DNA of 64,000 bases from positions 91,416,965-91,480,964 of the forward strand of contig NC_044572.1 in assembly GCF_901933205.1 (NCBI RefSeq). Reading direction: 5' to 3'. Position numbers and translations under genes: made by a program. Positions 22,602 to 36,901 of this stretch are shown piece after piece. How positions within the stretch are numbered: the first letter of the stretch is position 1; every line of letters begins with the position of its first letter. Source of the stretch: Camarhynchus parvulus. Taxonomy: Eukaryota; Chordata; Aves; Passeriformes; Thraupidae. The notes beneath the pieces are model-generated. The model saw only the letters and a program-made list of their open reading frames with translations, searched no databases and was not told the origin of the DNA.

Positions 22602-22865
22602 CCTTCCGGCGGCCGGTGCCAGTGGCGGGCGCGCGCCGCCGCTGTTGCTCCCGCTACTGTTTCCCGCGGGAGTCGGCGGCCTCGCTCCCTCCGGGGGCTC
22701 TGGGCTGCGTGCGGACAGGCCCAGCCCGAGCAGGCAGGGCACGTCACTGCTCCGTGCGGGCCGCAGTGCGCTCGGGCAGCAGGTGCTGCTGTCTCTGCCT
22801 CTGCCTTTCGCCCGGCGGCGTGATGGGCCCTGAGCGGTGGCAGTTTGCAGCCTGTTTGGAGTTCA

Positions 22866-23280
22866 ACATCATGAAATGTTCAAGGGGTTGGAAATGGCCT
22901 TAAAGATCAGCCAGTTCTAACCCCCCCTGCCATGGGCAGGCACATCTCCCACCAGGCCAGGCCACTCACTGCCACATCCAACCTGGCTGTGAACACAGCC
23001 ATGGATGGGGCATCCATGTCTGCCCTGGGCAGCTTGTTTCAGTTTCTTACAACCTCACAGTAAACATTAGTTCCATGTATCCAACTCAAAATTCCCTTTT
23101 TTTTCAGTTTGAACCCATTACTCCTTGTCCTATCACTACAGCTCCTGATAAAAATTCCTTCTCTGGCTTCCATGTAGGCCCAGTTCAGGTACTGGAAGGT
23201 TGCAATGAGGTCTTCACACAGACTTCTTCTCTCCTCCAGGCTGAACAGCCACAGTATTCTTAGCATGTTTTCGCAGAGAC
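22866..23280 (-). mobile_element. CR1 LINE fragment at the island edge
   Basis: Reverse-complement CR1: GGAAATGGCCTTAAAGATCA, a CCCCCCTGCCATGGGCAGG stretch, then CTGGGCAGCTTGTTTCAG, TTGTCCTATCACTACA and CTCCTCCAGGCTGAACAGCC. Almost free of CpG, so probably old or methylated. Confidence 0.92.
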
Positions 23281-23284
23281 ACAA

Positions 23285-26200
23285 ATTGTTACGTGCCCAA
23301 GTGTTGGCCGTGAGTTAGTAATTCAGGAGTTGCTCTGCAGACAGCCTGTGTCCATGTACAGCTGAGATGGGAGTACATGGAAAAACAGTAACTTCAGTCC
23401 TGCTGTTCTCTCTCTCTAGTCTGAGATCCCAGGCAGGGTTACAGTCAATCTGTGTGTATTTTAGCTGGTTATTATAAACATAGGCAATGTATTCCCAGCT
23501 ATACAGTGGGTGTCTCAATAGGCTCAGCTGCAGCCACAAATCCCAAGAGGTAGGCAATGGTTGTTTTGGATCCCTTTTGGTCCAGGAGAGAAGGGAATGT
23601 TCTCAGAGCCTAGGCAGGTTCTTTAGCTGGTGGTCTGCTGTGTAGAAGTGGCTGTGATGGCTGGTGTCTGTGTGTCAGCAGTCTGTGTGTCAGCAGGCAC
23701 TGGGCCCCTCGGGGCTAGGAGTGTATGTAGCAAGATAACTCATTTTGCAAGCAGCTGTGTTGGCTGAAGATGCAACTCTCCCCCAGCGATTTGCTGCCTT
23801 TCCTCTGCCAGAGTTACCGCCCCCACAGCTCTTGAGTTGATGTTGGATAAGCGAGCAGCTGGATGAACTGTACTAATACTGCCTGAGGCGCCCTAAGGAG
23901 GATTCCTGCGATCTCTCTTGCTGACAGAGGTTTGGACTTGTTTTCTATGGCTGTCTGTGATGGCAGCACTGCATGGCAATAGCACCTATTGCAGTGATGC
24001 TCAAAAGGAGATGCCTCCTGTCATTTTAGGCATGGGTCAGCTTTCCCGTGAGTATGTGGGGTACCTGGGTTTCGGGGTGGGTACACAAATCCTCAGGTCA
24101 GCCTGGTTGGTAACACCTCTGGGTCTGTTCACAGCAGGGCTGTATGCCAGGTAGCCTCTTTGGGTGAGAGTGTAGGCACGGGCAGCGTGTTTGTCTTTCC
24201 TGTCTGGCTGTCTCACTTGCATCCTAAGTGTGTAGGGCTAGGTTCAAAGATAGGCCTGTCTGAAGAATCTAATGGAAAACAGTTCTGTAAAAAGAAATTC
24301 AATTCTAATGCTTTGACTGTTGCTGAATAGTGTTAAAATTAAATCATTACCTAGTTTTGATTGTAAGGTTCCTGAGTACACGAGCATCACAATGGTCTCT
24401 CATACCCCTTACTGCTAGCACCAAAGTGTGTGTTTCTTCCAGAGAGTCTTTGCAAAGCAGCAACAAAGAAAGTTTAAATAGCAGATTTGCTTAATAGAAC
24501 TCTTCTAGTGCTTGGGGTTTCAGGAAATCCAGCCATTTTAATGGCTTTCTAGTGTGTGGTTTGTTGGCCTTCTTTGTGCTTCATTTTGTAGGTTAACATC
24601 TAAAACTTGATTGGTTTGCTTTAATTACAAAGTACTTGATGCTACATTTTTCTTCTCTTGTGCTTTTATATCAGTGGAGTTCAGAATAGCAATTTCTCTC
24701 ACTTGTGGAATTAGCCACTTTGGTGATTTAGGGCTTCCACTGAGTTCTGTGCATTTGGGGCGTTTTGTATGTGTTTTCTAGCCCTGATAGAGCAGACAAA
24801 TTCATTTCTGTCTGCGGATAAAGTGAAAATTTTACAACGAGTAGTGTGTTGAATAATGATATTTGTAATTCCTAATTGCTAGTCAACTTTCTAGGGCATA
24901 TTTGACATAGTAATTCCTTGGACAAGTGTGAACATTTTTAAATCTCACAGTTTTGGATGTATGCCCTCCTCTGAGGTACATGGTCTGTTAGAACAACATG
25001 CAGAGACTACGTCAGCCTTCTACCATCATCTTTGATGCTAAGCCAGCTTGAGTTCTCAAGAAAAATGGTTTAACTTCAGTAATCACATTCATGGAGAGAA
25101 GCTCAGTGGTTCTGCAGTTACTTTATCTGTAAGGAGGAGAATTTTCCTACACTGAGATGGCTGCGCATGTGAGCTGAAACTAGGACCAGCTCAGTTATCT
25201 GTGATGGATTTCTTTTGACGTATTCCACCATTGCAATAGGAGAGATTACCTGTGACATCATCAGTGGGATAGATGGTATCATTGCCATTACCTAGTCATC
25301 CCCAAGTTATGAATTCCAAGCCACTGGCAGCTGTCTAGAGGCAAAGGAAAAAGATTAAAGGATCTAGTTATGAACAAGCTCTCAACCAACCTTCCTGAAA
25401 ATGGTGGAGTTGAGTCACAGCACTGTCTTTCCAGGAAATGTTGGCTTAGGATCTATTTCCTGTGAAATTTCAAAGAGAACTTCGGTGAGAGCTGTTGTAC
25501 AGTGTACCACTGGTGGGCAAAATGTGATCTTTAGAAGTATTTGACTAAAACCGCTCTTAGCAAGCTTCCATTAAACTCGAGCTTTTTGTTTGAGGTTCAA
25601 GTGTTTTACTGATGGGCAGTTTAAGGGTTTTTGATAGCAAAAGCATTTAGGGGCACAGTAAACTCTCTTCCTGCAGAAAGTCTAGAGTTGACATAGTTGA
25701 GAGTGGGCCAAGAAAAGCTAATTTTAACATCATGTCACTTCTCAATGGTGGTACCCAAGGCCTTGAATTAAGGAGGAAGAAAAAAGTGGGAAGTCAGAGG
25801 TGATCTTGGTGGGGCTCAGCCCAAAACAAAAAAATAGCAACTCTCTCAGTTCATATGCACGGACAAGAAATTCTACCTGTGTAGTGATTCATTTCAGTAG
25901 AAGAGAAATTTAACCAGGACAGATAGAGCTTAGGGAAAAGCAAAGAAAGATGAGTTTGACACAAAGTTTGGCACACACCCTACTTTGCAGGGTAATAAAG
26001 CAAAAAGCTCGTCTCCTTTATAGCTGTCTACTCTGGCTTGGATAGTTCTTAATGCTCAGTGTCGAGAGTAAACAATCCCCTACGGTGATGCTGTCTGTGA
26101 TCAGGCTAATCAGAAGTGTTTCTGTCATTGCAAAAGGTAAACAGTAAAAATATATTTGCAAGAACAATTGGTCAGATTAAAAAAGGAATATCAGATATTA

Positions 26201-28560
26201 ATGTGACAATATTGTACATTCTTTGAGTACTTCAAATGAAATTCTTGGCTTTTTTTTTTGTTTGGGTTTTTTTTGTTGTTTGGTTTTGTTGGTTTTTTTA
26301 ATATCCTTTCTAGAGGTTAGATCTCTAACTTCAGGTAGACTGCGATACTTGTCAGTGAAGTCACTCCAGTCTGTTTTACAGAATTCAGTGTGTCAGATAC
26401 ATATTCTAAATACAAAAAAGAAAGGCATTCTATTCCTTCTGTGATATATGTCTAGGAGCAGATTTGCAAAGTTTTATTTTGAGCAAATTCTTGTTGATTT
26501 TTTTCCAGAAACGTTTCATTTGTTGAAGTGAAGAAAATTAATTTAGACAAACACATTTGGATGGAATATAACAGCGTGCATGATTGTATTAAAATCCAAT
26601 TTGGTATCTGAATTACAAACAAGTGTGGCTTGGTACATTTCTTGAATATGATTGTAACAATGCTGTATGCAAGGGTTCCATGTTCTAAAAAAAGATTTAA
26701 GTGGCATTGTTTTCTTTCTTCCCTTGTTTTGCATTTAATGAGAAGCAAAAATGGGATAGAGTGGGAAGTCATAAGCAGACGAGCACAAGATAGTGTGGTT
26801 TGTTAATGTCAGCCTTCAGCTTATGTCTGTGGTCACATGTTAAAATGCCTTCTCGGTTTCTATGTTTTCTGTTCTTCTTTTCACTCTAATCTCTCTTCTG
26901 CCTTGTACCTCTAGAGTTTCCAGTCTCTGTTTTGGGTCTCCTTGCTTACACAGTAGGCCAGTTCTGGACTTTCCTGCTTCACATATCCCTAATTGACTGA
27001 TTTTTTTTCATTTATGTAGTAAAATTAAGAAGTGATTTCATGTTAACTTTCTAGGGTTTTAATAACTCTTATTTACCTTTTTTTCCAAGCTGGTCTCCTT
27101 GTGGGAGAAGTGCTAATGAAACCTGCTAATGTCTAAAGCATGTGTGGCTTTTCCTTTTCTACATTCAGCATTTTTCTAAACATTTTTTTGACATTTGTCT
27201 TTCATTATGCACTCCTCTACTGACTTTGTTGGTCAGAACCGACTTCAGTCATGAGTCGAAACTAGTGAGGAGTTCTGCTCTAGGATCTGGCATGTGAGGG
27301 AGACAGAGCTGCTTGTATATGATGAGATCTGTGCATGCCTTTATGTATCATGGCCTTTTCTACTAGGGAGTAGATATTCCCCATTTATTTGGTCTGCAAC
27401 TTGCTTACTCTGTCATGGCAAAGCCAAGACTTTTGCACTGGCAAGAAGACTCAAGCCCAAGATGTGATATCCTTAAGGCTTTTAGAGCCAAAGAGCAGCA
27501 AGTAGTCATGGAGGACTGGCGACTGCTTTCCATCTCCTGTTCCTCCAAGCTGACTTGGAGAAGGACTAATCCCCTCTATGTGAGGAGAGGCAGTGTGGTA
27601 TTTCTTTGTGTGAAGGGCACTGGTTACTATCATGCTGGCCCTTTTAATTCTGTGTGTCAAAGTGATTTGATGTTGTATGTATTCTTAGTAATTTATTTAC
27701 AGAAATATGCTTGGGTAAGTTTATTGCCTGCTTGGAATTAATTTGATACTTAAAAAGTGCATGATGCTTTTAATTAACTGCTTACACTTAGTTGTGGAAG
27801 AAGTTCTACAAAAATAATGGAAGGTAAACAATGCAGTCATCTGCAGGTTGTTCTAATTTCATTTGAATTACTTTAGTCAATGGTGAGGTAAAAGCTAGAA
27901 AATGGGTGATTGAGGATATAAATTATTGGTCTTGGCTGTGATCATTTAGACATTGGGCTGATTATTGGTGGACATGGTTGGGTAGGGGAAGGGTAGATGT
28001 ACGAGAGAAATTATTTGAAAATCATTGATAGAACTTGCTAGGAGTGATAAAGCAGGAAGAATAGAAGGAAAGAAGTCTTGGTAATACTGGGCAAGATCTC
28101 TTAAAGGTTGTATGGACTGGAGTAAGTGCATCAGGAGACCCAGAAGAAAAATATGGGAAATATCACACTGAAGTTCTGCAACACCAGTAAAGATTTTGTT
28201 GATTAAGAGCTTATGTTTTGCAAAATTTTATAATGTAGACAAAACCTGATCGTTAACCACTACTTTGGAATGATGCTGAATTGCCCTCGTAAAATCAGTT
28301 TGTGCATCCTGGTATAATAATTTTATAGATATAAAGATTTGAGCTTCGATGTATATTTTCACATGAACACTTTGCTTTTTGAAAACTCTCCTAATTGTTT
28401 TTTAAAAATGAAGAAAGGAGTTAAATGCTAAGCTAAAGCAAGTTCTTGTCTGAACAGTGTGTGGGATTCAGTAGGTTCATGGATGATAGATTCATATTTG
28501 TACTAATAGGAATGGGTGTGTACGTCTTTACAAATGACTTGAGAACAAGGATCTGAAAGA
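23285..28560. other. Intergenic DNA, no gene recognised
   Basis: AT-rich unique sequence with a T/G-rich low-complexity patch at about 26,250-26,300. No exon, LINE or LTR pattern is evident. Confidence 0.55.
23666..23695. repeat. Exact 15-bp tandem duplication
   Basis: Two adjacent perfect copies of GTCTGTGTGTCAGCA. Minor replication-slippage product. Confidence 0.9.
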
Positions 28561-28578
28561 ATGGGTGTGGGGCTAGAT

Positions 28579-28834
28579 GTGGTAGGGGAGACATGTAGTA
28601 ATAGGATTGGGAAAGCTGTACCTTCCTAGTACCTCAGCCAATGGGAAGAGGAGGATGGCAACAAGCAACAGGAGTTTAGGATAAAAGGAGGCTGGGTCCT
28701 CCAACAACTCAAGAGACCCCACAGGGGTATGGTCCAGTAACTCTCCCATTATTTGAATAAAATTGGTTTCTGCAGGGCTCCTCTGTCTCCTTTGTGGACA
28801 CAGGCCTTTGGCAGTGTGATTTTCCACACAGTAC
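28579..28834 (+). mobile_element. Possible avian solo LTR
   Basis: Compact LTR-like layout: a promoter-like GGATAAAAGGAGGC at about 28,679, an AATAAAATTGG poly(A) signal at about 28,757, then a GTTTCTGCAGGGCTCC block and an end near CCACACA. I recall similar ERVK-type avian LTRs, but I could not find a convincing target-site duplication, so the ends are approximate. Confidence 0.35.
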
Positions 28835-28839
28835 AGATT

Positions 28840-31800
28840 TATTTATATTTAAGCAGTTTCCTGCATTCAGATTGTGCCTGTCACTTGTATAAGTACTGAA
28901 CCACTCCCTTCCCCCATAATTTCACTATAACATTAGAAACTACAAATCCTTGTGCTCGGGTTGGCCACTGACTTTTAGTAGCCAGTCATATGGTATAGAT
29001 TTGCAAAGCTGACGCAAAATGGAGCCATTCATCTCTTCCCTATTACAGGCTGCTGAAAGCATATTGCCCTGAAGTTCTCTCATTGCACTGTAGCCCCGCT
29101 GAGCACCAAGGCAAGTTCAAGGTTTTGGTTTTGGTCTTACACTTTACAATGCTTGGTGGCAGCAGCCCAGGCTGCCTGAGGGAGCACCTTCTGCAGTCAC
29201 GGCCGCTCATGACAGCTGCATTCCTCTGGAACAATGGCATTGTTGGTGAAATGGGGAGTGAATGGGAGAGACAAACTGCTTCTGCAGCTAGCCCACAACT
29301 GAGGGATTGATTCCTGGAACACATCAGAGCAACTATAAACCTCCCTGTCCTCGGAATTAAGCGAAAATTCACTTGCTTCAACCTCGCCTTTCCACAATGA
29401 CCAGGGGAAAAAAAATCCCTAGGGTATGGACAAGGATGATTTCCGTTTCTGTTGTAAAAACCCAAATAACAATATATGTGAAAGTATAGGGTAAGAATAG
29501 AGTAAATTTTGTCTCCTGTCCTGTGCAGTTTTTGGTACTTTACCTCATAACTCCTGCCCTCACAACTTTCACTTGGCGGGCCTGCAGTAAAAGTGTTACT
29601 TAAGCTTGGGGTTTTTTGGGTGAGGAAAAATCCCAATCAAAGAGGAGACAATAGAAAGTCAAGCAGAAAGACAACTCAGAAAAATGTTTCTAAAATTTTT
29701 AGTTTAATTTTTTCTGCTTCTCTCTTTCCTCTGCACATCTATTCTTAATATACTTCAAATTTACAGTTGTGTTATATATTGTTGAAATGCAAGAGTCTAA
29801 TTTATCAACTGTTTGCAGGACTGTTGCAGCTGCTCTTGGGACAAGAACCTCACTGATCTGTTTCAGCTTGCATTTAAATTATAGATCAAATATCAACAGG
29901 AAAATACTTGCTACAATTTTTTCCAGAAAAGCCCTGGACAATGTTGATAGCCCATTTGACTGTTGTTGTCCTTCTGCTTGATAGTTCAGTTTTGAGCCTG
30001 AGCCTAAAGAAACTCTGAATCAGTTCACAAATAGCTAACAAATGGCTCAGTCTTCAAAAACAGAGGTCCACCAAAGAATGGGTGTCATTAGAGGGTGCCC
30101 AGAGCCCAAGTGTCAGTGTTGCCAGAGGAAGCTGGTGGGTGTCACGTTCAGAACAAGAGGAGGTGGTTCTTTGCACAGTGTGTGGCTAAGCTCTGACATT
30201 CTACACCCGATGACATGACAAACACTATGAGTTTCTCTGGGGCCAGGGAGGCAGCAGTGCAGAAAATCGAGCCAGAACTATAAACACAGCATGCAAACAG
30301 GAGTAGTCAGGAGTGGTAGGTGTTCCAGGGTTGAGTTCTGATGCTATTGCCTAAGCATCTATGGCTTTAGTCAATATTGCACAGAATGCTTAGGGGATCA
30401 CTGATCTGGCACAATGCAGTCATCTGTATTTTTATGTTTAAACTTTTAAACATAAAAATTTATTTTAAATATAAAATGAAGTCTTTTAAACTTCTTTTAA
30501 GAGGAGAGTGAGGGGAATGACGAAGCTTACAGAGACATCAAACCTAAAGCTGGCTGTGAAGCAGCTTTGGTGCAGAAAATCTTGCAGTTCTTGTACGACT
30601 GAGTGAGAGAATGGCAGAGGAAATTCAGAACCGATAACTGTAAAATAGTGCATGTGCACTAATTATATGTATGCAGTGATGTGCTCTATTTTGTCTGTTA
30701 ACACTCAGAAATTATCCTGGACTCACTGTGAAGAGTTATGTGAAAATGTTACCTCGATACTCAATAGGGGTTAAAAAGGCAAGCAGAACCATTTTAGGAA
30801 AAGGTAGAAGGAGCAAAATGTTTAAGTGGGAAAAATGAGAAAATTCCATCAAATTGCAATATGAATCCATGGACATCTTCAACATTGCATGCATTTTCAG
30901 CCACTTTATCAAAAAGAAGGTAGAGTAGAATTAAAAGAAAATCCAACCTCAGCAAAGAAACAAGAATCATTGGAATAGTTTTCATATAAGAACAGAAATG
31001 TTTTTCCCCTTAAATAATACATTTCAGGGGAGAGGAGTTGATAGCTCTTTACAGAGCGATAAATAGTGAATGGAGGACACACACAAAACAATTTCTTTCT
31101 CTGCAATAAATCACAAATTAAATTTAAGTCTTCTGGATGAAAGCTTAAGAATTAGCAAGAGGAGGTACTTCTAAAGGGAAAAAAATCCCACAAACAAAGG
31201 TGGTGATGCCACTTCTGATTTCAGAAAAACCTTGAACTGGCTCTGGCCAGGAATGGTATTATGCTTTCCCCAAAGGGAAGCTGGTGTTGGCCACTGTCAG
31301 GGGTGGCAGAGTTAGTGGAATTGCAGCCTGTTGTGGGGAACTCAGCCCTGACATCAGGAGAAGTTGCTGTGATGCTCCCCAATGTGACCTGCAGTAGAGG
31401 AAGCATCTTGTGCACAGGATGTGGTGTGTGCCTGAAACAGTTGAGAAAAGGAATGCTTTGTTTCTGAATATAAGGAAATGGAAGTGAATCAAATTCAATG
31501 TAAAATCATGCAGAAGACCATCGCCTGGTTTGTTACCTGCCACACCTTAGTTTGATGGGTGATTATAATATCAAAATGTTTATAAGCTTTCTGTTGGCTG
31601 TGGAAGATGATCACTGGGAAGGTCCAAAGCCACATAGTCTCAGGTGCATCTTATTGTCAGTGTATCCATTTTCATTCCTAAGCCTTTAAAATGCAGGACA
31701 GGAATGAAAAAGTTTTTTTTTCTGACCTTCTGGGTATATTAACTTCATGGTCTCAGGGGAGAACTTAGCAACAAAGACAATCTTGTGAATGAATGTCTGC

Positions 31801-33370
31801 ATAGTGTGTTAGATGCATTTCCTGGACCATAGGCTAATAATAAAAAGAGAAAATGAAACTTATGAAGTTATAGTTTATTGTCTGCAAGATTTAATCACTC
31901 ACACTGGAAGTAACTTTACTCTTACCATCATGTTCTTTTTCCTGTTTTTTTTAAGAACACCGGTATGAAGCAAGTGAGATAATGCTGAAATATGTGTTTT
32001 CAGTGCCTACCTGCTCAGCACTTGTTAGAAAACACCAAGAAGTTGTTGCCATGGGAAATGTCTCATGAATCAGACTGAAGGCAGTAAGAGAGTGTCTGGA
32101 GTTAAAACTTCTGCCTACAACCAAGTTCTGAGAATTGGTGTTGTGACTCCCATCTTCAAAAAAAGCACCGTAATTAGATAATGAGGAGTTTAGTCCGTAT
32201 ACAAGCAAGACAGATGCTCAATGCAAGTACTTTTTACAATTAACAGACAATGCTAAGTGGTTTTTAACTCGTGAAATAATAATAAAAAAAACCTGGTATA
32301 TGTGTACTGGTTTGAATTATTTCTTTCTTCGAGTTACTGGACTGAATTTATTTTTTCTTTAAACATAATGTCACACTTATCTCCTGTAGTTTTTTGCTGA
32401 GGCTTTTACATGTCCATTTTTGTCAGACAACTGATTTTTGACTTTTCAGTTGGCAGGCCCAGAAAAATGTGCAGTGGTAGAAGGAAGAGCAAATTCAAAC
32501 TGTGAGAGTTCTCTTGGTGATTTTGTGGTACTTGAGTCAACCAATGCTTTGAGGGTCTCTGGAATTTGAAACAACTTATTTCATTTATTAATGCTTATTA
32601 AATAAATAAATAAATAAATGAAACTTCCAAACCCCTTGTCTGTGTGGACACTAACAGTTTATCCCAAGTACGTCGCTGGCTTTGCCAGTAACATGCTTGG
32701 CACATTTATTCATGCATTAACTAGAGATTTTCTTTCAAGTAACTTGCTGGTGTATATGTGACTGGCTATGGAAGATGGTCTGTCTATGTGTGAGTCTTCA
32801 CCCCACAGATGTACTCCTTCTCTCATGTGATTGTCTCTGTTGGGCAATATGATTTGTCCTAAGACAAGATCCCAGGAGGAACTCTCTGGATGCTCTCATA
32901 AGGAATATATTCACTTTTAGACAGGCGAGTAAAACTGCTAAGATATGGTCACATGTAGATAAAATCATAAAGTAGCTCTGTAGGTGCTTTGTGATTGTGT
33001 GTTCTGCAAACCCAAAGACTGCAAACCTGTAAATTTCTAGCTCAACCTGCTTATATTGTTACCCTTTAGACCTGCTTATATTCTGCACTTCATTGTCAAT
33101 ATTTAATATTGTATTAGCAATAAATCTAATCACAATCATCCATGTAATCAGTGGTGTATTTCTGGTGCCTGACTGAGATAGTTCTCTTCTACTACTCTGT
33201 TACAATATATACAGTCAAATTTAGTTATTCTGGACCAATAGAATCTGTTTAAGTTTTCCTTTCTGCAATACTAAGGAAGTTATGAGCTGGTAAGAAAGTT
33301 GCTGTTCTGTTCAAATATTACTCCTTGAATTCTTTATTGTTAAAACAAATTACCTATTCCTGTACGAGAT
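28840..33370. other. Intergenic DNA, no gene recognised
   Basis: AT-rich DNA. A stretch at about 30,060-30,290 has a repeat-like flavour but I cannot place it in a family. An AAAT simple repeat is listed separately. Confidence 0.5.
32597..32620. repeat. (AAAT)n microsatellite
   Basis: About five consecutive AAAT units. Confidence 0.9.
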
Positions 33371-33535
33371 CTTTTCCTTTTCCTTTTCCTTTTCCTTTTC
33401 CTTTTCCTTTTCCTTTTCCTTTTCCTTTTCCTTTTCCTTTTCCTTTTCCTTTTCCTTTTCCTTTTCCTTTTCCTTTTCCTTTTCCTTTTCCTTTTCCTTT
33501 TCCTTTTCCCTTTCCCTTTCCCTTTCCCTTTCCCT
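33371..33535. repeat. (CTTTTC)n hexanucleotide array passing into (CCCTTT)n
   Basis: About 23 perfect copies of CTTTTC (33,371-33,508) followed by four or so copies of the one-base variant CCCTTT to 33,535. It is a pure polypyrimidine strand of about 165 bp. The plus-strand frame through it would encode alternating Pro-Phe and is not a gene. Confidence 0.97.
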
Positions 33536-33539
33536 CAGA

Positions 33540-36500
33540 ATTTAGTCAATTACTCGACGCCTTTACTGGTTTGGTCAGGAGATCAGACATACTGGTCTTT
33601 GGTTTGTTGGATCCTTCTTCAGGTCATTAAAAATCTTTCATGTCCAGTATCTGTCATTTCCAGGGGCTGAAACAGACTGAAGTTATGTGACAGACATGAT
33701 AGTTTACAATTTGGGGAAAAGTACTTTTACATCTTTGGTTTTGTCCTAACCTGTCACAATACAGGATTCAGCTGACTCCAGATTTTTGGCCTAGTGTTCA
33801 AACTCCACTGGCCTTATAAAGAGTTTCCAGCAATGTAACTGCATTACATTGTAATTAAAATAGTGTAAAACCTCCAAAGCTTAAACCAACCAATAAATCC
33901 AAAAGGTAGAGAGGTCATAAGAAAAGACCCAGACTCCTTTTCCCAGAGTTCATTCTGGTGGTCAGCCTGTTGAAGAAGGAGAATGCTTTTTAACCTCACA
34001 GCATTTTGAACTTCTCTGTAAAATGGTTTTTTTTTTAGTCGAAGTTGCCTACGCTCATCCATTTTATGCAATTCTTCCACTGTTTTGTTTTTGGTTTTTT
34101 GGTTTTTTGGTTTTTTTTTAATCTGAATCACAAAGGGCTATGAACTTGCTGTGTCCTTTCTACAGGGGCAGAGGATCAAAGCTGTGATGTGCACTTGGAT
34201 GTAGGCACTCAGCATCCATGTTTCTAACACTTTCTCTCTCTTTGGTCTGCTTGCTCCTTTGCTTTTTCCCTCCATTCTGAGTGGGAACCAAGAGAATGGG
34301 AAGGTAGAGGAGGAGTGTGTTCAGCAGGATTGCTGAACCCCGATTCTCTTCTAAACAGGATCTCTGGAAAAGGGGCCTTCTGCTTCAGGACTTTCATGCA
34401 TTACTAGTGTGATGTTTGACTCTGCATTTGGAAAGTACCCATCTGGCTTTGTGGTTTCTGCAGGGAGCTTCTGTGTGCTAATGACTTGGCCGGTGAAGTG
34501 GCTCACCATGTGAAACTAAACTGGGCCAAATTGAGAAATTTTGCCAGCTAGGTGGAGCTCCCCCACTAAGTTTCTTCCTGTCTTGGTTTGTACAACCTTA
34601 ATCACTGTTGCTGAATCTGAGAGTTCATTTAAAATATGGCCAGTCTACACAGACTAAATGTGAGACAAGCTCTCTCTTTGCCACAGGTGGAGGTGAGCAC
34701 ACAGTAATCCAGGGATATATGGATCTGCATTGTTGTTGAGCCTCTGTCTCTCACTGGTGTTTTCATTCAGTGTAGTCCTGGAAGTGCTGGTGACACTTTG
34801 AGTAGTTTTCTTTGTGGATAACAGAATTTTAAAAATACTTTTCAATTACCAAAACATAGTCTGTAGTTTGCTGTAAGATAAACTTACCACTTAGCTATAA
34901 CGAACACCTCATAGCAAAACTTACTCTTCCACCTACAATCAAAAAGGGATTCTGTAAACTAGGCATCCTTTGTTTCCATACTTGCTGGGTCTCTAGAGAG
35001 CACAAATCAGGAGATTTCTGTCTATGTGCAATGAGGATAAGACTTCCTACTACAGCCTGAGATTTGAGGATCAGATGAAATTCACCACGCATTTCTGTTC
35101 TGTCTCCACAGTAAAAAAGATTGCAGAACATTTTAGGCGTTGATCTACATTGAACCACATAATTTTTCTGCTGGCCTTTACTGGTGCTGGAGACACTTAG
35201 TCTTCAGTAATTTTCAGTAAATACATGAAGTGGAGTTCAGTACATGGTTTTGCTGATAGTTCAGGAAGAAATGCAGAATCTAGACTGCTGTCTTACAGTG
35301 AATTTTTATTTTGGAAAAAGATAACTGCATTGTTGGGGCTGTGAGAAGAGCATAGTGTGTATCCTTACCAGTGTTCAAAATAATGGATCTGATTTTGTTA
35401 AAAACATGTGTGGGGTCAGTTACTGCTGCTCAGCTGTGGAGCAGTAATTGTTATATTCCAGTAATATGTTTATTGTTTGCTGTGATATCCATATGGTGGA
35501 ATAAAAAGTTATGGTTTTGGATTTGAAATGTAATAAAATAGAGCTAGTAAGAAGCTAATTTCTTTTTCCACAGAGCTACTTTTCATAGTACGTTTGAAGT
35601 TTTAAGGACCCTGTTGAAGTATAATTAAGTAAAGCTTTTTGGGGAAAAAATGAAATAGTGAACAAATAACTCTCTGTGCCTATAATCAAAGATATTTGAT
35701 TGAAATCAAATTTCTCCAGCAGAAATTGATGTATATATGTTTCTACTGTAATATGACAGTAGACTTTAGCCTTATGTTTGATATGTATGAAGTGTTTTGA
35801 ACCACTTGCAGTCATTGTTTCAATTCACCAAATAACCAATTAAAAGGAGAAAAACAGTATCATGTAGCATTGAAATTGGCAAGTCCTTTTTTCTTTTTCC
35901 TGAGGGAATGCATACATTAGTGTAATGTTGAAATTACTTTAATTCCACCCGCATTGTGTAGGAAAAGTTTAAAGAGTTTGAAGAAGCCCTTTAGTTCAGA
36001 TGAAGGCAGTCTCTGGGATACCTGCTGACTCATTTCTGAAAAACAGTGCTCTGGGGAGTAGCAACCTTCTATTAGTTAATGTCTCATGTTTTAATCAATA
36101 ATGGTGGCACATTAACACATTTTGGGTATAAGATGAAACACCAGAAGGAGAAGGCAGGAATTTGGAGAAGATTTCAGCAAGTCATTTTCACATGCCTGAT
36201 TTGGAATGATAACTACATTTATGGAGTTGTGGAAAGAAGGATATTTAAATGCAATGCTAATTTAGTTTTATAAATACGGAATTATTATGAACACAAAATC
36301 TATTTTTACATGTTTGTCATTCCATAACATTGGAAAAGCTGTTGACCCTAAAGCATATGCAGTTGTTGAAACTCAGTAGCCTGTGGATTTATTCACGATT
36401 ACAATTCCAATTACTTATTAACTGAAGATTTTTTAACATAGTGTGTAGAATGATCTCATGTATTCCGTGCATTGGGCATTATGTGCCTTCTCATCACAAT

Positions 36501-36895
36501 GTAGACCTAAGCTATGCAATGATGACTTTCTCTTGTGGCTATGAGCACATTTAAATTTTGGAGAAAGATGAGGGTTTGGGGCCTTGGTTTCAAGGAGCTG
36601 ATTCAATCTTCTCTGCAACCTAAGTGCAGTCTTTCATCTGATGATTTTGAGCTAAGGAGTGACCTGATGTTCATTGAGTACCATTGACTGTTGGTTCAAG
36701 GCAAGCATTCAAAGCATTATCTGCATCTGTGACTATGTAGGTATGTCAGTACCATAAGTTTTGGTTAGAACAATTAATTTAGCAACAGGATTATTACTTA
36801 AAATAAAAAAAAAATTGACTTCTTAAGCAGAGCTGTGCAGAAAGATCTTCATGCTCTGGACAAAGTCACAGAATATGTCAGTGCAAGTGTTCTAT
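33540..36895. other. Intergenic DNA, no gene recognised
   Basis: AT-rich unique sequence with a T/G low-complexity patch at about 34,084-34,122. No repeat family or exon is recognised. Confidence 0.55.
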
Positions 36896-36901
36896 TTTTC
36901 A

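Larger units (their letters stand above)
21050..22850. promoter_or_regulatory. Distal CpG island, 15-17 kb upstream of the NR4A3 start codon
   Basis: GC- and CpG-dense by eye, with no coding exon recognised. It encloses a CR1 fragment (21,484-21,880) and a compact CRE/TATA core at 22,482-22,601. Possible roles are an alternative or distal NR4A3 promoter, an activity-regulated enhancer, or the promoter of an unannotated noncoding transcript on the plus strand. Boundaries are approximate. Confidence 0.65.

Noticed and set aside
30060..30290. Possible old LINE fragment
   Set aside because: Repeat-like wording but no stretch I can match confidently to CR1 or another family.
33325..33630. 101-codon frame with a Pro-Phe repeat
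   Set aside because: It is the translation of the CTTTTC hexamer array, with no flanking coding signal.
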